From positions 65,737 to 129,736 of the forward strand of contig DBGO01000022.1 of the NCBI GenBank assembly GCA_002295925.1: a DNA stretch of 64,000 nt, given 5' to 3'. Below are positions 8,485 to 17,509 of this stretch, piece by piece (the first letter of the stretch is position 1; every line of letters begins with the position of its first letter). The notes beneath the pieces are model-generated. The model searched no databases. It was given only the letters and a program-made list of their open reading frames with translations, and had not been told where the DNA came from. This stretch comes from Flavobacteriales bacterium UBA852. GTDB lineage: Bacteria; Bacteroidota; Bacteroidia; Flavobacteriales_E; Vicingaceae. Both the position numbers and the translations under genes were made by a program.

Positions 8485-10938
8485 CTAAAATTTTACAGAA
8501 TAACGCAACATAGTTGTCCTAGGCGGACGAATATCTGCCGGTCTTCCCATGTATTCTGTGTTAAATACATTTTCAACAACAAGCGAAATCATATTATTTT
8601 CGTTAGGTTTAAACTGTAAACGCGCATCAAAAATCCAATAGCCCTTGTTATGCATTTGACGGTACTCTTTTAATCCCGGAAGCAGTTTGGTTGCTTCGAT
8701 ATTTCCAAACAACGGGTCTTCAAAAGCCCGATCGATATTTTGCATAAAACTGTTGTAGCGAGATGAAAATCCAAAGCCAAATTTTTTGTAGTTTATTTGC
8801 ATATCGGAACGGAACATATGCTTAAATCGATATTTTAACATATTGGTTGTAGTATCGCTGAAAGTAGCTCGATAAGCACTGTCATAATTTAAATTTATGG
8901 GATTCATGTAAGTGTATCCGGCAAATCCCATAACTTCAATTTCTTTGTAATTATACATGAAATTAATTCCCACTTCATATCCGCTGATTCGCGCATTTCC
9001 TACGTTAACAGACTTAAAGCCGGAGTAATTAAATAAATCGGTAATGGTAGGAGAGGTGATGCTGTCGGGATAGTAGGTGCCAAATTGAAATTCTATCATA
9101 TTGCTATATTCCATCCAAAAGGCGGTGAAATCAATAAATCCTTTAAGATTTTTCCATTCAAATCCTTGTTTTACACCAAATTCTGTACTCCATCCGGTTT
9201 CGGGCTGTAAATCAGGATTGGGAAATACATTTAATCCACTCAGTGAGGTTCGCACATACCGTTCGGCTATTGATGGAAAACGGTATCCTTGTCCAAATGA
9301 AGCTCGTAAAAAGGTTGCTTTATGTATTCGGTAATTAGCGCCCAAGCGTATAACCGGCTTTACATTCATCCCTTTTGCCAAATAGAGTGTATCTTTCCAA
9401 GTGGTAGATGTAGAATTGAACTTAATGCCTTTGGGAATTATCCAATCGGTTTTTGTTTTGGATGAATCTATTCGATAATATTCACCTCTAATACCAAATA
9501 CTATTTTAAGTCTGTCCCATTCTTTGTTTGCTTGCATGTAAATTGCTCTGTTTTCTGCATCGTGGTCGTCATATAAATTAGATTTTACGTTTGAATACGA
9601 ATAAGCCAATCCACCGGTTAATTTCCAAGTGTTGATTTTTTTCATATAACGATATTCGGCAAACCATACATTACCGTTTGAACTTTGATTACCAACCAAA
9701 TTGACATTGGTTGTCCTGTAAAAACGCGTTTTTACATTGTGCTGCGTATTTTCATTTGGAGCATATTTCCAATAAGGGTCAATGTTAAACCGAATGCCGT
9801 GTGTGTAAGTTAGAGAAGTGGCCGGAGTATCTATTCCGCCGCGTGGAATATAAGCGCCTGAATCTGCATCTTGCCAAAGCAAGAAAAATGCTGCATTTTG
9901 ATACATGATTGCTGAATTTACTCCAGCCGAATGATTTTTTTTGTCGTTAAAATAATATTTCATTTTGGTGAAAGCACGAGCTCTTTTTTCAAATTCTCCT
10001 TGCCGATAACCTTCGTTGCTGAATAAATTACCGCTGATAGTATAGGCAAATTTTTTCACCAATTGTCCGTGATAAAAATCCATTCCGGTTATTACCGGAT
10101 TGTCTTGCTCTTTCCACCATTTTAGCGGTTTACGTAATTTTCCTGTGCTGTCGCGACGATTTCCCAAACTGTCGGCACGAACAGGGTCCCAATAAAAGCC
10201 ATGAAAAACATTTATTTTCGTTTCGGGTGTGTTAGTGGGTTCTTTGGTCATTAAGTTGATTACACCGTTTAATGATGCCGAACCGTATAAAACACTAGAA
10301 GCACCTTTGATGATTTCTAATTGTTCTACATTTTCTACCGGCAAGTAATTCCATTTTACGTCTCCTGCGTCGGCAGAAATGAGCGGTAAATCATCCAATA
10401 AAACCATTACTCTGCTTCCTGCACCATAGCTAAAACCACTACCGCCGCGTATATTGGCTTGACCGTCTTGAACATCAACTCCGGGCACTTGTTTTACAAC
10501 ATTGTCAATATTGTATGTGTTACGGTTATCTATCAGGTCGGGTTTTATTACATCAACAGAAACTGTTGTTTCTTCCAGTTTTTGTTCAAATCGTGAACCA
10601 CTAACCACAAAAGTTTGAAGCATTACATTATCTTGCTCTAACTCAAAATTCAGGGTGTATTCGTTCGTCTTTATTTTAGATAAATCAATTGTTTTGGTAA
10701 CATCTTTATATCCGATGAATTTCACAATTAGTGTTACTTCTTTTTTGGGTAGTTGCACAGAATATTTGCCATACATGTCGGTAGTGGCAGAATATTTTGT
10801 ATCCGGAGTATAGATGTAAACCCCGGGCAGTGGAGACTTATCTTTTTTATCCGTTACAATACCTTTTACTGTTATTGTTTGCGAAAAAGCCCTGCTTATC
10901 AATAAGATAAACAGGGCTACACTCAATAATTTCTTCAT
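8485..10938 (-). CDS. TonB-dependent outer-membrane receptor
   Basis: An 817-residue outer-membrane receptor. Order: signal peptide (about 1-19, ending AFSQ), a carboxypeptidase-D regulatory-like beta domain (about 20-105), a plug with VVKQVPGVDV, IRGGSGFSYGAGSRV and the GASSVLYGSASLNGVINLMT box (about 110-235), then a long beta-barrel ending in an aromatic residue (RYSVKF). Such receptors import siderophores, cobalamin, haem or other ligands using TonB/ExbBD; the ligand cannot be read from sequence. The T9SS-sorted protein gene lies 18 bases upstream on the same strand and may encode a surface partner. Confidence 0.92.
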   Translation of the reverse strand: MKKLLSVALFILLISRAFSQTITVKGIVTDKKDKSPLPGVYIYTPDTKYSATTDMYGKYSVQLPKKEVTLIVKFIGYKDVTKTIDLSKIKTNEYTLNFELEQDNVMLQTFVVSGSRFEQKLEETTVSVDVIKPDLIDNRNTYNIDNVVKQVPGVDVQDGQANIRGGSGFSYGAGSRVMVLLDDLPLISADAGDVKWNYLPVENVEQLEIIKGASSVLYGSASLNGVINLMTKEPTNTPETKINVFHGFYWDPVRADSLGNRRDSTGKLRKPLKWWKEQDNPVITGMDFYHGQLVKKFAYTISGNLFSNEGYRQGEFEKRARAFTKMKYYFNDKKNHSAGVNSAIMYQNAAFFLLWQDADSGAYIPRGGIDTPATSLTYTHGIRFNIDPYWKYAPNENTQHNVKTRFYRTTNVNLVGNQSSNGNVWFAEYRYMKKINTWKLTGGLAYSYSNVKSNLYDDHDAENRAIYMQANKEWDRLKIVFGIRGEYYRIDSSKTKTDWIIPKGIKFNSTSTTWKDTLYLAKGMNVKPVIRLGANYRIHKATFLRASFGQGYRFPSIAERYVRTSLSGLNVFPNPDLQPETGWSTEFGVKQGFEWKNLKGFIDFTAFWMEYSNMIEFQFGTYYPDSITSPTITDLFNYSGFKSVNVGNARISGYEVGINFMYNYKEIEVMGFAGYTYMNPINLNYDSAYRATFSDTTTNMLKYRFKHMFRSDMQINYKKFGFGFSSRYNSFMQNIDRAFEDPLFGNIEATKLLPGLKEYRQMHNKGYWIFDARLQFKPNENNMISLVVENVFNTEYMGRPADIRPPRTTMLRYSVKF

Positions 10939-10956
10939 GTTAAAGTAAACCTGTGA

Positions 10957-11661
10957 TTATTTTTTTATGAATTTTCCTGTGTAAATCTTATTTCCTGAAA
11001 CAAATTTATAAAAATAAACACCGGGAACATAAGTTTCTATATCTAAATTAATTGTAGAAGATGTTGCATTTGTTTGATAAATAACTTGCCCTGTAATATT
11101 GATGATTTCTAAATTTCCGTTAGCCGAAAATTTAAAATTAATCTCATCGGTTGCCGGATTTGGATAAACTGAAACGGCAGAATATTTTATTTCAAAAACG
11201 CCTGCAGCAGGGTCAATTACCAATTTGTATCCGTCAACGGTATAGCTGCTTGGAATACCCAAACCACCGGCATATGCATCAACATATCCGGTTAACGGAT
11301 ATGTTCCGGCTTGTCCAACTGTTGGGTTTCCGGTAATTAATACACAACCTGAAGTGCCGCCGGGCCATGAACATCCGGGATTATCACAAGAATAACTGAA
11401 ATTAGCCGGAAATCCGGTGAAATTTGTAACTACTACAGAATCAATAGTTACGGGTATAAAGTTAATTACTGTATCTTGTGGTACAACTTGCGTCATTACT
11501 GTTGAATAGGGTTGACCTTCTTGGGCGTGAGGTAAATTAGTTGTTGTATCCGGATATATTCCCGGAGAGGTATATTGTGGATCCGGGGTGCATTGCGCAT
11601 TTGAGTTAAATGAAATAAACAGTAACAATGCAAAAAGTGAAAATGATAGAGATTTTTTCAT
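10957..11661 (-). CDS. Secreted protein with T9SS type A C-terminal sorting domain
   Basis: A 234-residue exported protein: signal peptide (about 1-22, ending NSNA), a ~130-residue beta-rich region with two close cysteine groups (SYSCDNPGCSW and GCVLI) and an immunoglobulin-like feel, then a C-terminal sorting domain starting near VYPNPATDEINFKF and ending YKFVSGNKIYTGKFIKK. The ending is the hallmark of type IX secretion cargo in Bacteroidota, which is anchored or released at the surface. It stands 18 bases before the TonB receptor in the same direction, suggesting co-expression. The central domain is not recognised. Confidence 0.85.
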   Translation of the reverse strand: MKKSLSFSLFALLLFISFNSNAQCTPDPQYTSPGIYPDTTTNLPHAQEGQPYSTVMTQVVPQDTVINFIPVTIDSVVVTNFTGFPANFSYSCDNPGCSWPGGTSGCVLITGNPTVGQAGTYPLTGYVDAYAGGLGIPSSYTVDGYKLVIDPAAGVFEIKYSAVSVYPNPATDEINFKFSANGNLEIINITGQVIYQTNATSSTINLDIETYVPGVYFYKFVSGNKIYTGKFIKK

Positions 11662-11736
11662 AGTTATTAAGTTTTTATTGATTGTGAATTACAAAGATTA
11701 AATTTTTTGGCTAAAAAATATAATGCAACGACAAAT

Positions 11737-11772
11737 AAAAAGCTAAGATTTTACAAAAAATCTTAGCTTTTT
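11737..11772. terminator. Hairpin terminator after the beta-barrel gene
   Basis: Inverted repeat AAAAAGCTAAGATTTT (11737-11752) and its exact complement (11757-11772) with a four-base loop. The U-rich side on the minus strand fits termination of the beta-barrel gene whose stop is at 11794. Confidence 0.85.
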
Positions 11773-11793
11773 AAAATAAATATTCTGTTTTGA

Positions 11794-12585
11794 TTAAAAG
11801 AATATGCCTAGATTTAAAGCAATGTAATTGTTAATGGCTTTTGCTTTACTTTCTTCAATAGGCTTGTTTGTTGAGGCATCAATTACTACATTGCCTTTGG
11901 TGTCGGTTTTGTATGTTTTTTGATTTTTAGAGTAGTAATTGGTAAATCCGTTACTGAAAGTAAAACCTATTACTAAATTAGTATTACCGGCAAGATTATA
12001 TTCGACACCACCACCAATGATTAAAGCCGCTCTGAAAAAACCGATTTTTTCACTTATATCCTCATCATTTAATGTAGGGTCGCTGGTTAATCCTGTTTTT
12101 TTATAGGTCAAATCACCTTTTGCTTGGTATTTTGCCCCTAAATCGAAACCAAACAATCCGTAATAAGTCATATAACCAATTTCATTGGTTTTCATTTTCA
12201 ATGCAACAGGAACGTTTATGTATTTTACACGGTAAGTAGCATCTACTGTTGAGGGTAAGTCAAGTGTAACAGTGTCATTTACTTGTTGAATATAAATTCC
12301 GGGATAGCTGACCGAAGCTTTTGTTCCAACAATACTAAGACCTGTGGCAATGGCATAGTTTTTAGCCAACGAAAACTCGGTGTTGATTCCGTAAGAAAAA
12401 GATAACCCGTTTTTGCCTTTTTCATAATACTTGGTATCCGGCTTTATCCAACTGATATTGGGCGAGAAATGCAAGCCAAAACGGAATCGGCGAAATTCCG
12501 GAGTAATGGGCTCATCAGCATCACTTACTTGTGCCGATGCGTATAAACTTGATGATAATAGTGCTATCGCTAATAATTTTTTCAT
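11794..12585 (-). CDS. Outer-membrane beta-barrel protein (PorT/OMP_b-brl-like)
   Basis: A 263-residue protein with a signal peptide (about 1-18, ending YASAQ) followed by alternating amphipathic strands (FGLHFSPNISWIKP, YGINTEFSLAKNYAIATGL, VEYNLAGNTNLVIGFTFSNGF) ending in NLGIFF, the terminal aromatic typical of small outer-membrane barrels. It resembles the porin-family/PorT-like beta-barrel proteins annotated widely in Bacteroidota, which mostly lack assigned functions. It is a single-gene unit: a hairpin terminator follows it and it diverges from gldB. Confidence 0.82.
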   Translation of the reverse strand: MKKLLAIALLSSSLYASAQVSDADEPITPEFRRFRFGLHFSPNISWIKPDTKYYEKGKNGLSFSYGINTEFSLAKNYAIATGLSIVGTKASVSYPGIYIQQVNDTVTLDLPSTVDATYRVKYINVPVALKMKTNEIGYMTYYGLFGFDLGAKYQAKGDLTYKKTGLTSDPTLNDEDISEKIGFFRAALIIGGGVEYNLAGNTNLVIGFTFSNGFTNYYSKNQKTYKTDTKGNVVIDASTNKPIEESKAKAINNYIALNLGIFF

Positions 12586-12660
12586 TTTGCTTCGGGTTTT
12601 AATGTTTAAGTTTGCAATATAATCAACAAAATTATTAAAACTATGGATAAGTATCTCAAA
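12586..12660. promoter_or_regulatory. Divergent promoter region between the beta-barrel gene and gldB
   Basis: Two Bacteroidota-type -7 boxes face away from each other. Plus strand: TAAGTTTG (12607-12614) with TTTG at 12586-12589 (17-base gap). Minus strand: TAATTTTG (complement of 12627-12634) with TTTG as complement of 12657-12660 (22-base gap). Both spacings lie outside the usual 19-21, so the call rests mainly on the -7 boxes and the position between divergent starts. Confidence 0.4.
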
Positions 12661-13659
12661 ATTTCATTATTTGCGATGATTTTCCTTCTTTTTTCGTGTC
12701 AAAATGATGAGAGAGCTTATGTAGATATTCCTGTTGAAGGTAATGAAATTCCGATAACCGTAAAAAGATTTGAACAAGATTTATTTGCACATCAAAACTT
12801 TTCACCCGACTCGATGCAATATTTTAATGAAACTTACCCTGATTTTTTCCCTGCATTTGTAGAAAATATAATTAGAATTGGGCGCATAAACGATCCTGCA
12901 ACCGGATTGTATTTACAAAAATTTGTTTCCGATCCGAATATTCGTGAATTGTATGATTATACAAAAAATAAATGGACAGATTTTCCAGATTACGTCCGGC
13001 AGTTGCAATTGGCTTTTACCCGATATCATAAGGTTTTTCCTGAAAAGAAAATTCCCGAAATCATTACTTTTATATCCGGGTTTAATTACGGAATAGTTGT
13101 TGATTCTACTTATTTAGGTTTAGGGTTGGATATGTTTTTGGGTAGTGATTGTAAATATTACCCGATGTTAGCCATTCCAAAGTACAAAATAAAACAAATG
13201 AATAAACAAAATTTGGTGCCTGCCGCCATAAACGGATGGTTAACCACCGAATTTGAATTGGATAATCCCGATACCGATTTATTGACAAAAATGATTCATC
13301 AAGGAAAAATTTTATACACGGTAAAATCGCTGTTGCCTGAAACACCCGATACATTGATATTTGCATTTACCGGTAAAAAATTGCAATGGTGCGAAGAAAA
13401 TGAAGAACAATTATGGTATTACTTGGTTGATAATGAATTATTATACAATAAAGAAGAAAAACAAAGTTTGCGCTTTTTGGCCGATGCCCCATTTATTTCG
13501 GGTTTACCCAAAGAATCGCCGGGAAGAGCAGGGCAGTGGCTCGGTTATCAAATTGTGAAAAAATATATGACCAAATACCCCGAAGCCACATTGCGTGATT
13601 TATTTGCCATAAAAGATGGTAAAGAAATTTTAATCAAATCTAAATACAAACCCGATTAG
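12643..13659 (+). CDS. gldB: Gliding motility lipoprotein GldB
   Basis: A 338-residue lipoprotein (lipobox LLFSC, Cys19) of the GldB family, required for gliding in Flavobacterium and linked to type IX secretion function. Family-like segments include VKRFEQDLF, the SDPNIRELYDYTKNKW region, ITFISGFNYGIVVDSTYLGL, LGSDCKYYPM and the C-terminal FISGLPKESPGRAGQWLGYQ. It is anchored at the cell envelope. The gene is eight bases before a THUMP methyltransferase gene. gldC lies separately at 48061-48408. Gliding itself is not proven by the presence of gldB, which also occurs in non-gliding Bacteroidota. Confidence 0.87.
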   Translation: MDKYLKISLFAMIFLLFSCQNDERAYVDIPVEGNEIPITVKRFEQDLFAHQNFSPDSMQYFNETYPDFFPAFVENIIRIGRINDPATGLYLQKFVSDPNIRELYDYTKNKWTDFPDYVRQLQLAFTRYHKVFPEKKIPEIITFISGFNYGIVVDSTYLGLGLDMFLGSDCKYYPMLAIPKYKIKQMNKQNLVPAAINGWLTTEFELDNPDTDLLTKMIHQGKILYTVKSLLPETPDTLIFAFTGKKLQWCEENEEQLWYYLVDNELLYNKEEKQSLRFLADAPFISGLPKESPGRAGQWLGYQIVKKYMTKYPEATLRDLFAIKDGKEILIKSKYKPD

Positions 13660-13667
13660 TAAAGTGT

Positions 13668-14852
13668 ATGAAAACCTTTGAAATTATCATAAAAACATCT
13701 TTCGGACTGGAAGAGGTTTTAATAAAAGAACTGGAAAATGCCGGATACGAAAATGTGAAAAAACTTAACCGTGCCGTACAAGTGAGTGGAACACTCGAAG
13801 ATGTTTACCGGTTCAATTATATTTTGCGCACAGCGAATAAAATATTGCTTCCGGTAGCCGAATTTAAATTCAAAAATGAAGAAGATTTATATAAGAAAAC
13901 CAAATCTGTGTCGTGGGAAAATTATTTCAGCAACGACAAAAGTTTCAAAATAGATTTTACAGTTTATTCCGATTTAATAAAAAACACACAATTTGCTGCA
14001 CTAAAAGTAAAAGATGCCATTGTTGACCGTTTTAGAGAAGAAACCAACAAAAGACCGAATGTAGAAAAACTCAATCCTGATGTGAAAATAAACCTGCACA
14101 TCAGTGATGATAAATGCACTTTAAGTCTTGATAGTAGCGGTGAACCATTATTTAAACGCGGATATCGTTTTAGAGGTGGCGAAGCACCTTTGAAAGAAGA
14201 TTTGGCTGCAGGCATCATTCTTTTATCCGAATGGGATAAACAAACCACATTTTATGATTTGTTTTGTGGTTCGGGAACATTATTGATTGAAGCAGTAATG
14301 ATTGCTACCAATACACCGGCAGGTTATTTCAGGCAAATTTTTGGCTTTCAAAATTGGTTGAGTTATGATGAAGACTTGTATAACCGAGTAAAAAATGAAG
14401 CCGACAGTAATATTACACCTACAAAAGTGAAATTTTATGGCGTAGAACGTAACTTGCAACAAATTCGATTGGCCCGTACCAATGTTCAACAAGCCGGGTT
14501 TATCAAAAACATCAAACTTATTCATTCCGACTTTTTGCAGTTCGAGCCCGATACAGGAACAGGTTATATTGTGTCAAATCTTCCTTTTGGTGAGCGATTA
14601 ACCGAATTGGAACAAAACGAATTAAACGATATGTATCAAGACTTGGGTACTTACCTCAAACACCATTGCGTAGGATTCGGTGCCGCTTTGTTTTCTTCCA
14701 ATAAAGAAGCCGTAAATCATATCGGCTTAAAGCCAAAAAGAAAATATAAATTGTTTAACGGAAAAATTGAAGCAACTCTTTATTTATACGATTTATATCA
14801 AGGCAGTTTGAAAGACAAAGTAAAAGAAGATGAAATAAAGACAAATTTTTAA
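13668..14852 (+). CDS. THUMP-domain class I RNA methyltransferase (RlmL-N/YpsC type)
   Basis: A 394-residue S-adenosylmethionine-dependent methyltransferase expected to make N2-methylguanine in 23S rRNA. An N-terminal ferredoxin-like/THUMP region (about 1-155, with HISDDKCTLSLDSSG and LFKRGYR) precedes a Rossmann methyltransferase fold with FCGSGTLLIEA (199-209) and the catalytic-loop motif SNLPFGER (303-310), the NPPY-like tetrad of amino-methylating enzymes. Its length matches the single-domain YpsC/RlmL-N group, without the RlmK half of the E. coli fusion. Confidence 0.88.
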   Translation: MKTFEIIIKTSFGLEEVLIKELENAGYENVKKLNRAVQVSGTLEDVYRFNYILRTANKILLPVAEFKFKNEEDLYKKTKSVSWENYFSNDKSFKIDFTVYSDLIKNTQFAALKVKDAIVDRFREETNKRPNVEKLNPDVKINLHISDDKCTLSLDSSGEPLFKRGYRFRGGEAPLKEDLAAGIILLSEWDKQTTFYDLFCGSGTLLIEAVMIATNTPAGYFRQIFGFQNWLSYDEDLYNRVKNEADSNITPTKVKFYGVERNLQQIRLARTNVQQAGFIKNIKLIHSDFLQFEPDTGTGYIVSNLPFGERLTELEQNELNDMYQDLGTYLKHHCVGFGAALFSSNKEAVNHIGLKPKRKYKLFNGKIEATLYLYDLYQGSLKDKVKEDEIKTNF

Positions 14853-14889
14853 AATAATCACTAATTTTAGCGACATTAAAAAATAGACT

Positions 14890-16530
14890 ATGGCTAAAAA
14901 ACAAGATTTGAATTTTAATAAAAACGAAGATGTCAATAAATTATTGGTTGCCGATTTGCGCAGAAAATTAGATGAAGTGGCATTAGGTGGCGGAAAAAAG
15001 AAAATTGAGAAACTTCACGCCAAAGGAAAACTTACGGCACGCGAACGTATTGATTATTTGTTGGATAAAGACAGTGAAAGAATTGAAATAGGCGCATTGG
15101 CAGGATACGGAATGTACGAAGAGCATGGTGGTTGCCCTTCGGGTGGAGTTGTAGGGGTAATAGGTTATGTAAGCGGAAGGCAATGTATAGTAGTGGCCAA
15201 TGATGCCACCGTAAAAGCCGGGGCATGGTTTCCCATAACCGGAAAAAAGAACTTACGCTTGCAAGAAATTGCCATGGAAAACAAATTGCCCATAATCTAT
15301 TTGGTGGACAGTGCCGGTGTTTATTTACCTATGCAAGACGAAATTTTTCCCGATAAAGAGCATTTTGGACGAATTTTCAGAAACAATGCCATTATGTCTT
15401 CCGAAGGCATTACACAAATTGCAGCTATTATGGGTAGTTGTGTCGCAGGCGGAGCATATTTACCTATTATGTCCGATGAGGCGATGATTGTTGATAAAAC
15501 AGGAACGATATTTTTAGCAGGTTCTTATTTGGTGAAAGCGGCTATTGGCGAAGACATCGACAATGAAACGTTGGGTGGAGCAACTACCCATTGTGAAATT
15601 TCGGGGGTTACCGATTATAAATGTATAGATGATAAAGACTGTTTAGACCGTATTCGTCGTATAATGGATAAAATTGGTGATTATGAAAAAGCCGGATTCA
15701 ACAGAGAAGAGCCCAAAGCACCCAAAGAAAAGCAAGAAGAAATTTACGGTATTTTGCCTGATTCGCGTGAAAAACCATACGACATGCGCGAAATTATCAA
15801 ACGATTAGTGGATGATTCTGAATTTGATGAATACAAAGCGCTTTACGGAAAAACCATTATCTGCGGATATGCCCGTATTGACGGTTGGGCAGTTGGAATT
15901 GTAGCCAATCAACGCTTAATGGTGAAATCTAAAAAAGGAGAAATGCAATTCGGCGGTGTAATTTATTCAGATTCGGCGGATAAAGCTGCACGTTTTATTA
16001 TGAATTGCAACCAAAAGAAAATACCATTGGTGTTTTTGCAAGATGTTTCAGGGTTTATGGTGGGTTCACGTTCCGAGCATGGCGGAATTATCAAAGACGG
16101 AGCAAAAATGGTAAGTGCACAAGCCAATTCGGTTGTGCCTAAATTTACCGTTATTGTTGGAAATTCTTATGGTGCCGGAAATTATGCCATGTGTGGTAAA
16201 GCTTACGACCCGCGGTTAATTGTTGCTTGGCCATCGGCTCAATTGGCGGTGATGAGCGGTGCTTCGGCAGCCAAAACATTGTTGCAAATTGAAGTAGCTT
16301 CGCTAAAAGCACGAGGCGAAGAAATTACAAAAGAACGGGAAGAAGAGTTGTATAACAAAATTAAAAACCGTTACGACGAGCAAATTTCGCCTTATTATGC
16401 TGCTGCACGTTTATGGACAGATGCAATAATCGACCCTTTGGAAACCCGCAAATGGATTTCTATGGGAATTGAAGCGGCAAATCATGCGCCTATTACCAAA
16501 CGATACAATGTGGGCGTAATTCAAACTTGA
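14890..16530 (+). CDS. Acyl-CoA carboxylase beta (carboxyltransferase) subunit
   Basis: A 546-residue carboxyltransferase of the propionyl-/methylcrotonyl-CoA carboxylase family, which moves CO2 from carboxybiotin to an acyl-CoA. Two crotonase-like halves are visible: the first with KGKLTARERIDYLLD, SAGVYLPMQDEIFPD and SCVAGGAYLPIMSDE, the second with QDVSGFMVGS and GNSYGAGNYAMCGKAYDP. The YLPMQDEIFPDKEHFGRIF segment favours a methylcrotonyl-CoA-type subunit, tied to leucine breakdown, but substrate is not certain. No biotin carboxylase/biotin carrier gene is nearby. Its 3' end overlaps the convergent dehydrogenase gene by 10 bases. Confidence 0.9.
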   Translation: MAKKQDLNFNKNEDVNKLLVADLRRKLDEVALGGGKKKIEKLHAKGKLTARERIDYLLDKDSERIEIGALAGYGMYEEHGGCPSGGVVGVIGYVSGRQCIVVANDATVKAGAWFPITGKKNLRLQEIAMENKLPIIYLVDSAGVYLPMQDEIFPDKEHFGRIFRNNAIMSSEGITQIAAIMGSCVAGGAYLPIMSDEAMIVDKTGTIFLAGSYLVKAAIGEDIDNETLGGATTHCEISGVTDYKCIDDKDCLDRIRRIMDKIGDYEKAGFNREEPKAPKEKQEEIYGILPDSREKPYDMREIIKRLVDDSEFDEYKALYGKTIICGYARIDGWAVGIVANQRLMVKSKKGEMQFGGVIYSDSADKAARFIMNCNQKKIPLVFLQDVSGFMVGSRSEHGGIIKDGAKMVSAQANSVVPKFTVIVGNSYGAGNYAMCGKAYDPRLIVAWPSAQLAVMSGASAAKTLLQIEVASLKARGEEITKEREEELYNKIKNRYDEQISPYYAAARLWTDAIIDPLETRKWISMGIEAANHAPITKRYNVGVIQT

Positions 16531-17468
16531 TGTTGATGTTTAAGCCAATTTTCAATTTTTTCGGCTAAAATATCGGATAATTTAAAATAAGATTCAACAG
16601 TCCAGCCGGCAACATGTGGCGTAAGCAAAACATTGTCGGCTTGGCTTAAATATTGAAAATATTCATCGGTTTCCAATTGTTCAAACGAACTTTTTTCATA
16701 TTCCAATACATCGAGGCATGCGCCCAAAATTTTACCGCTTTTCAATCCTTTGACCAATGCTTGGGTTGAAACATTTTTACCGCGTGCCGTATTGATTAAA
16801 TAAAAAGGATTTTTCATTTTACGAATAAAATCATCATTTACGTAGTGCAATGTTTCTTTGGTTTGCGGCAAGTGTAAACTGATGATTTGTGTTTGTTCAT
16901 AAATTTCGTCAAGACTACATTCTTTAATGAAATGATTACCAAAATGCTGTTTATATTTGTCGTGAGCCAAAACAGTGCATCCAAATCCTTGCAATCTTTT
17001 TGCAAAAGCCGTTCCCATTACTCCATAGCCGATAATACCTACAGTTTTACCTTCTAATTCAATCCCTCTGTTTTTCTCTCGATTCCATTGTTTGTTTTTT
17101 ACTTCGTAATTGCCTAAACAAATTTTATTGAACAATGTAAGCAACATTCCTACTGCATGTTCGGCAACAGCGGTGGCATTTCCTTCGGGAGAATTAAAAA
17201 CCCGGATAGAAAGTTCTTTTGCTGTTTGCAAATCAATATTTTCCAACCCAGAACCTGAACGGGCAATAAATTTTAGGTTTATTGCTTTTTGCAGAAAATT
17301 TTTATCTAAAGGAAAACGGCTGCGTATAACCAGCCCGTAAAAATTCTCTATTTTTTGTTCTATTTCACTTTTTGATGAATGATAATCGTATTCGCAATCA
17401 AATCCTAAAGCTGTGAGTCTTTCGGCTAAAACAGGGTGCACTTCATCTACAAATAAAACTTTTTTCAT
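16521..17468 (-). CDS. D-isomer-specific 2-hydroxyacid dehydrogenase (phosphoglycerate dehydrogenase-like)
   Basis: A 315-residue NAD-dependent oxidoreductase with the split substrate-binding/Rossmann architecture of the D-2-hydroxyacid dehydrogenases: dinucleotide motif GIIGYGVMG (144-152), catalytic Arg in NTARG (Arg229), the acidic region near ACLDVLEYE and catalytic His in TPHVAGWT (His285). It lacks the ACT domain of long SerA enzymes. It could be the 3-phosphoglycerate dehydrogenase of serine synthesis, but no serC or serB is adjacent, so the substrate is left open. The last 10 bases overlap the convergent carboxylase gene. Confidence 0.88.
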   Translation of the reverse strand: MKKVLFVDEVHPVLAERLTALGFDCEYDYHSSKSEIEQKIENFYGLVIRSRFPLDKNFLQKAINLKFIARSGSGLENIDLQTAKELSIRVFNSPEGNATAVAEHAVGMLLTLFNKICLGNYEVKNKQWNREKNRGIELEGKTVGIIGYGVMGTAFAKRLQGFGCTVLAHDKYKQHFGNHFIKECSLDEIYEQTQIISLHLPQTKETLHYVNDDFIRKMKNPFYLINTARGKNVSTQALVKGLKSGKILGACLDVLEYEKSSFEQLETDEYFQYLSQADNVLLTPHVAGWTVESYFKLSDILAEKIENWLKHQHQV

Positions 17469-17509
17469 ATTGGATTGAATGTTTAGTGAAATTATGAAAG
17501 TTTAGCAAA

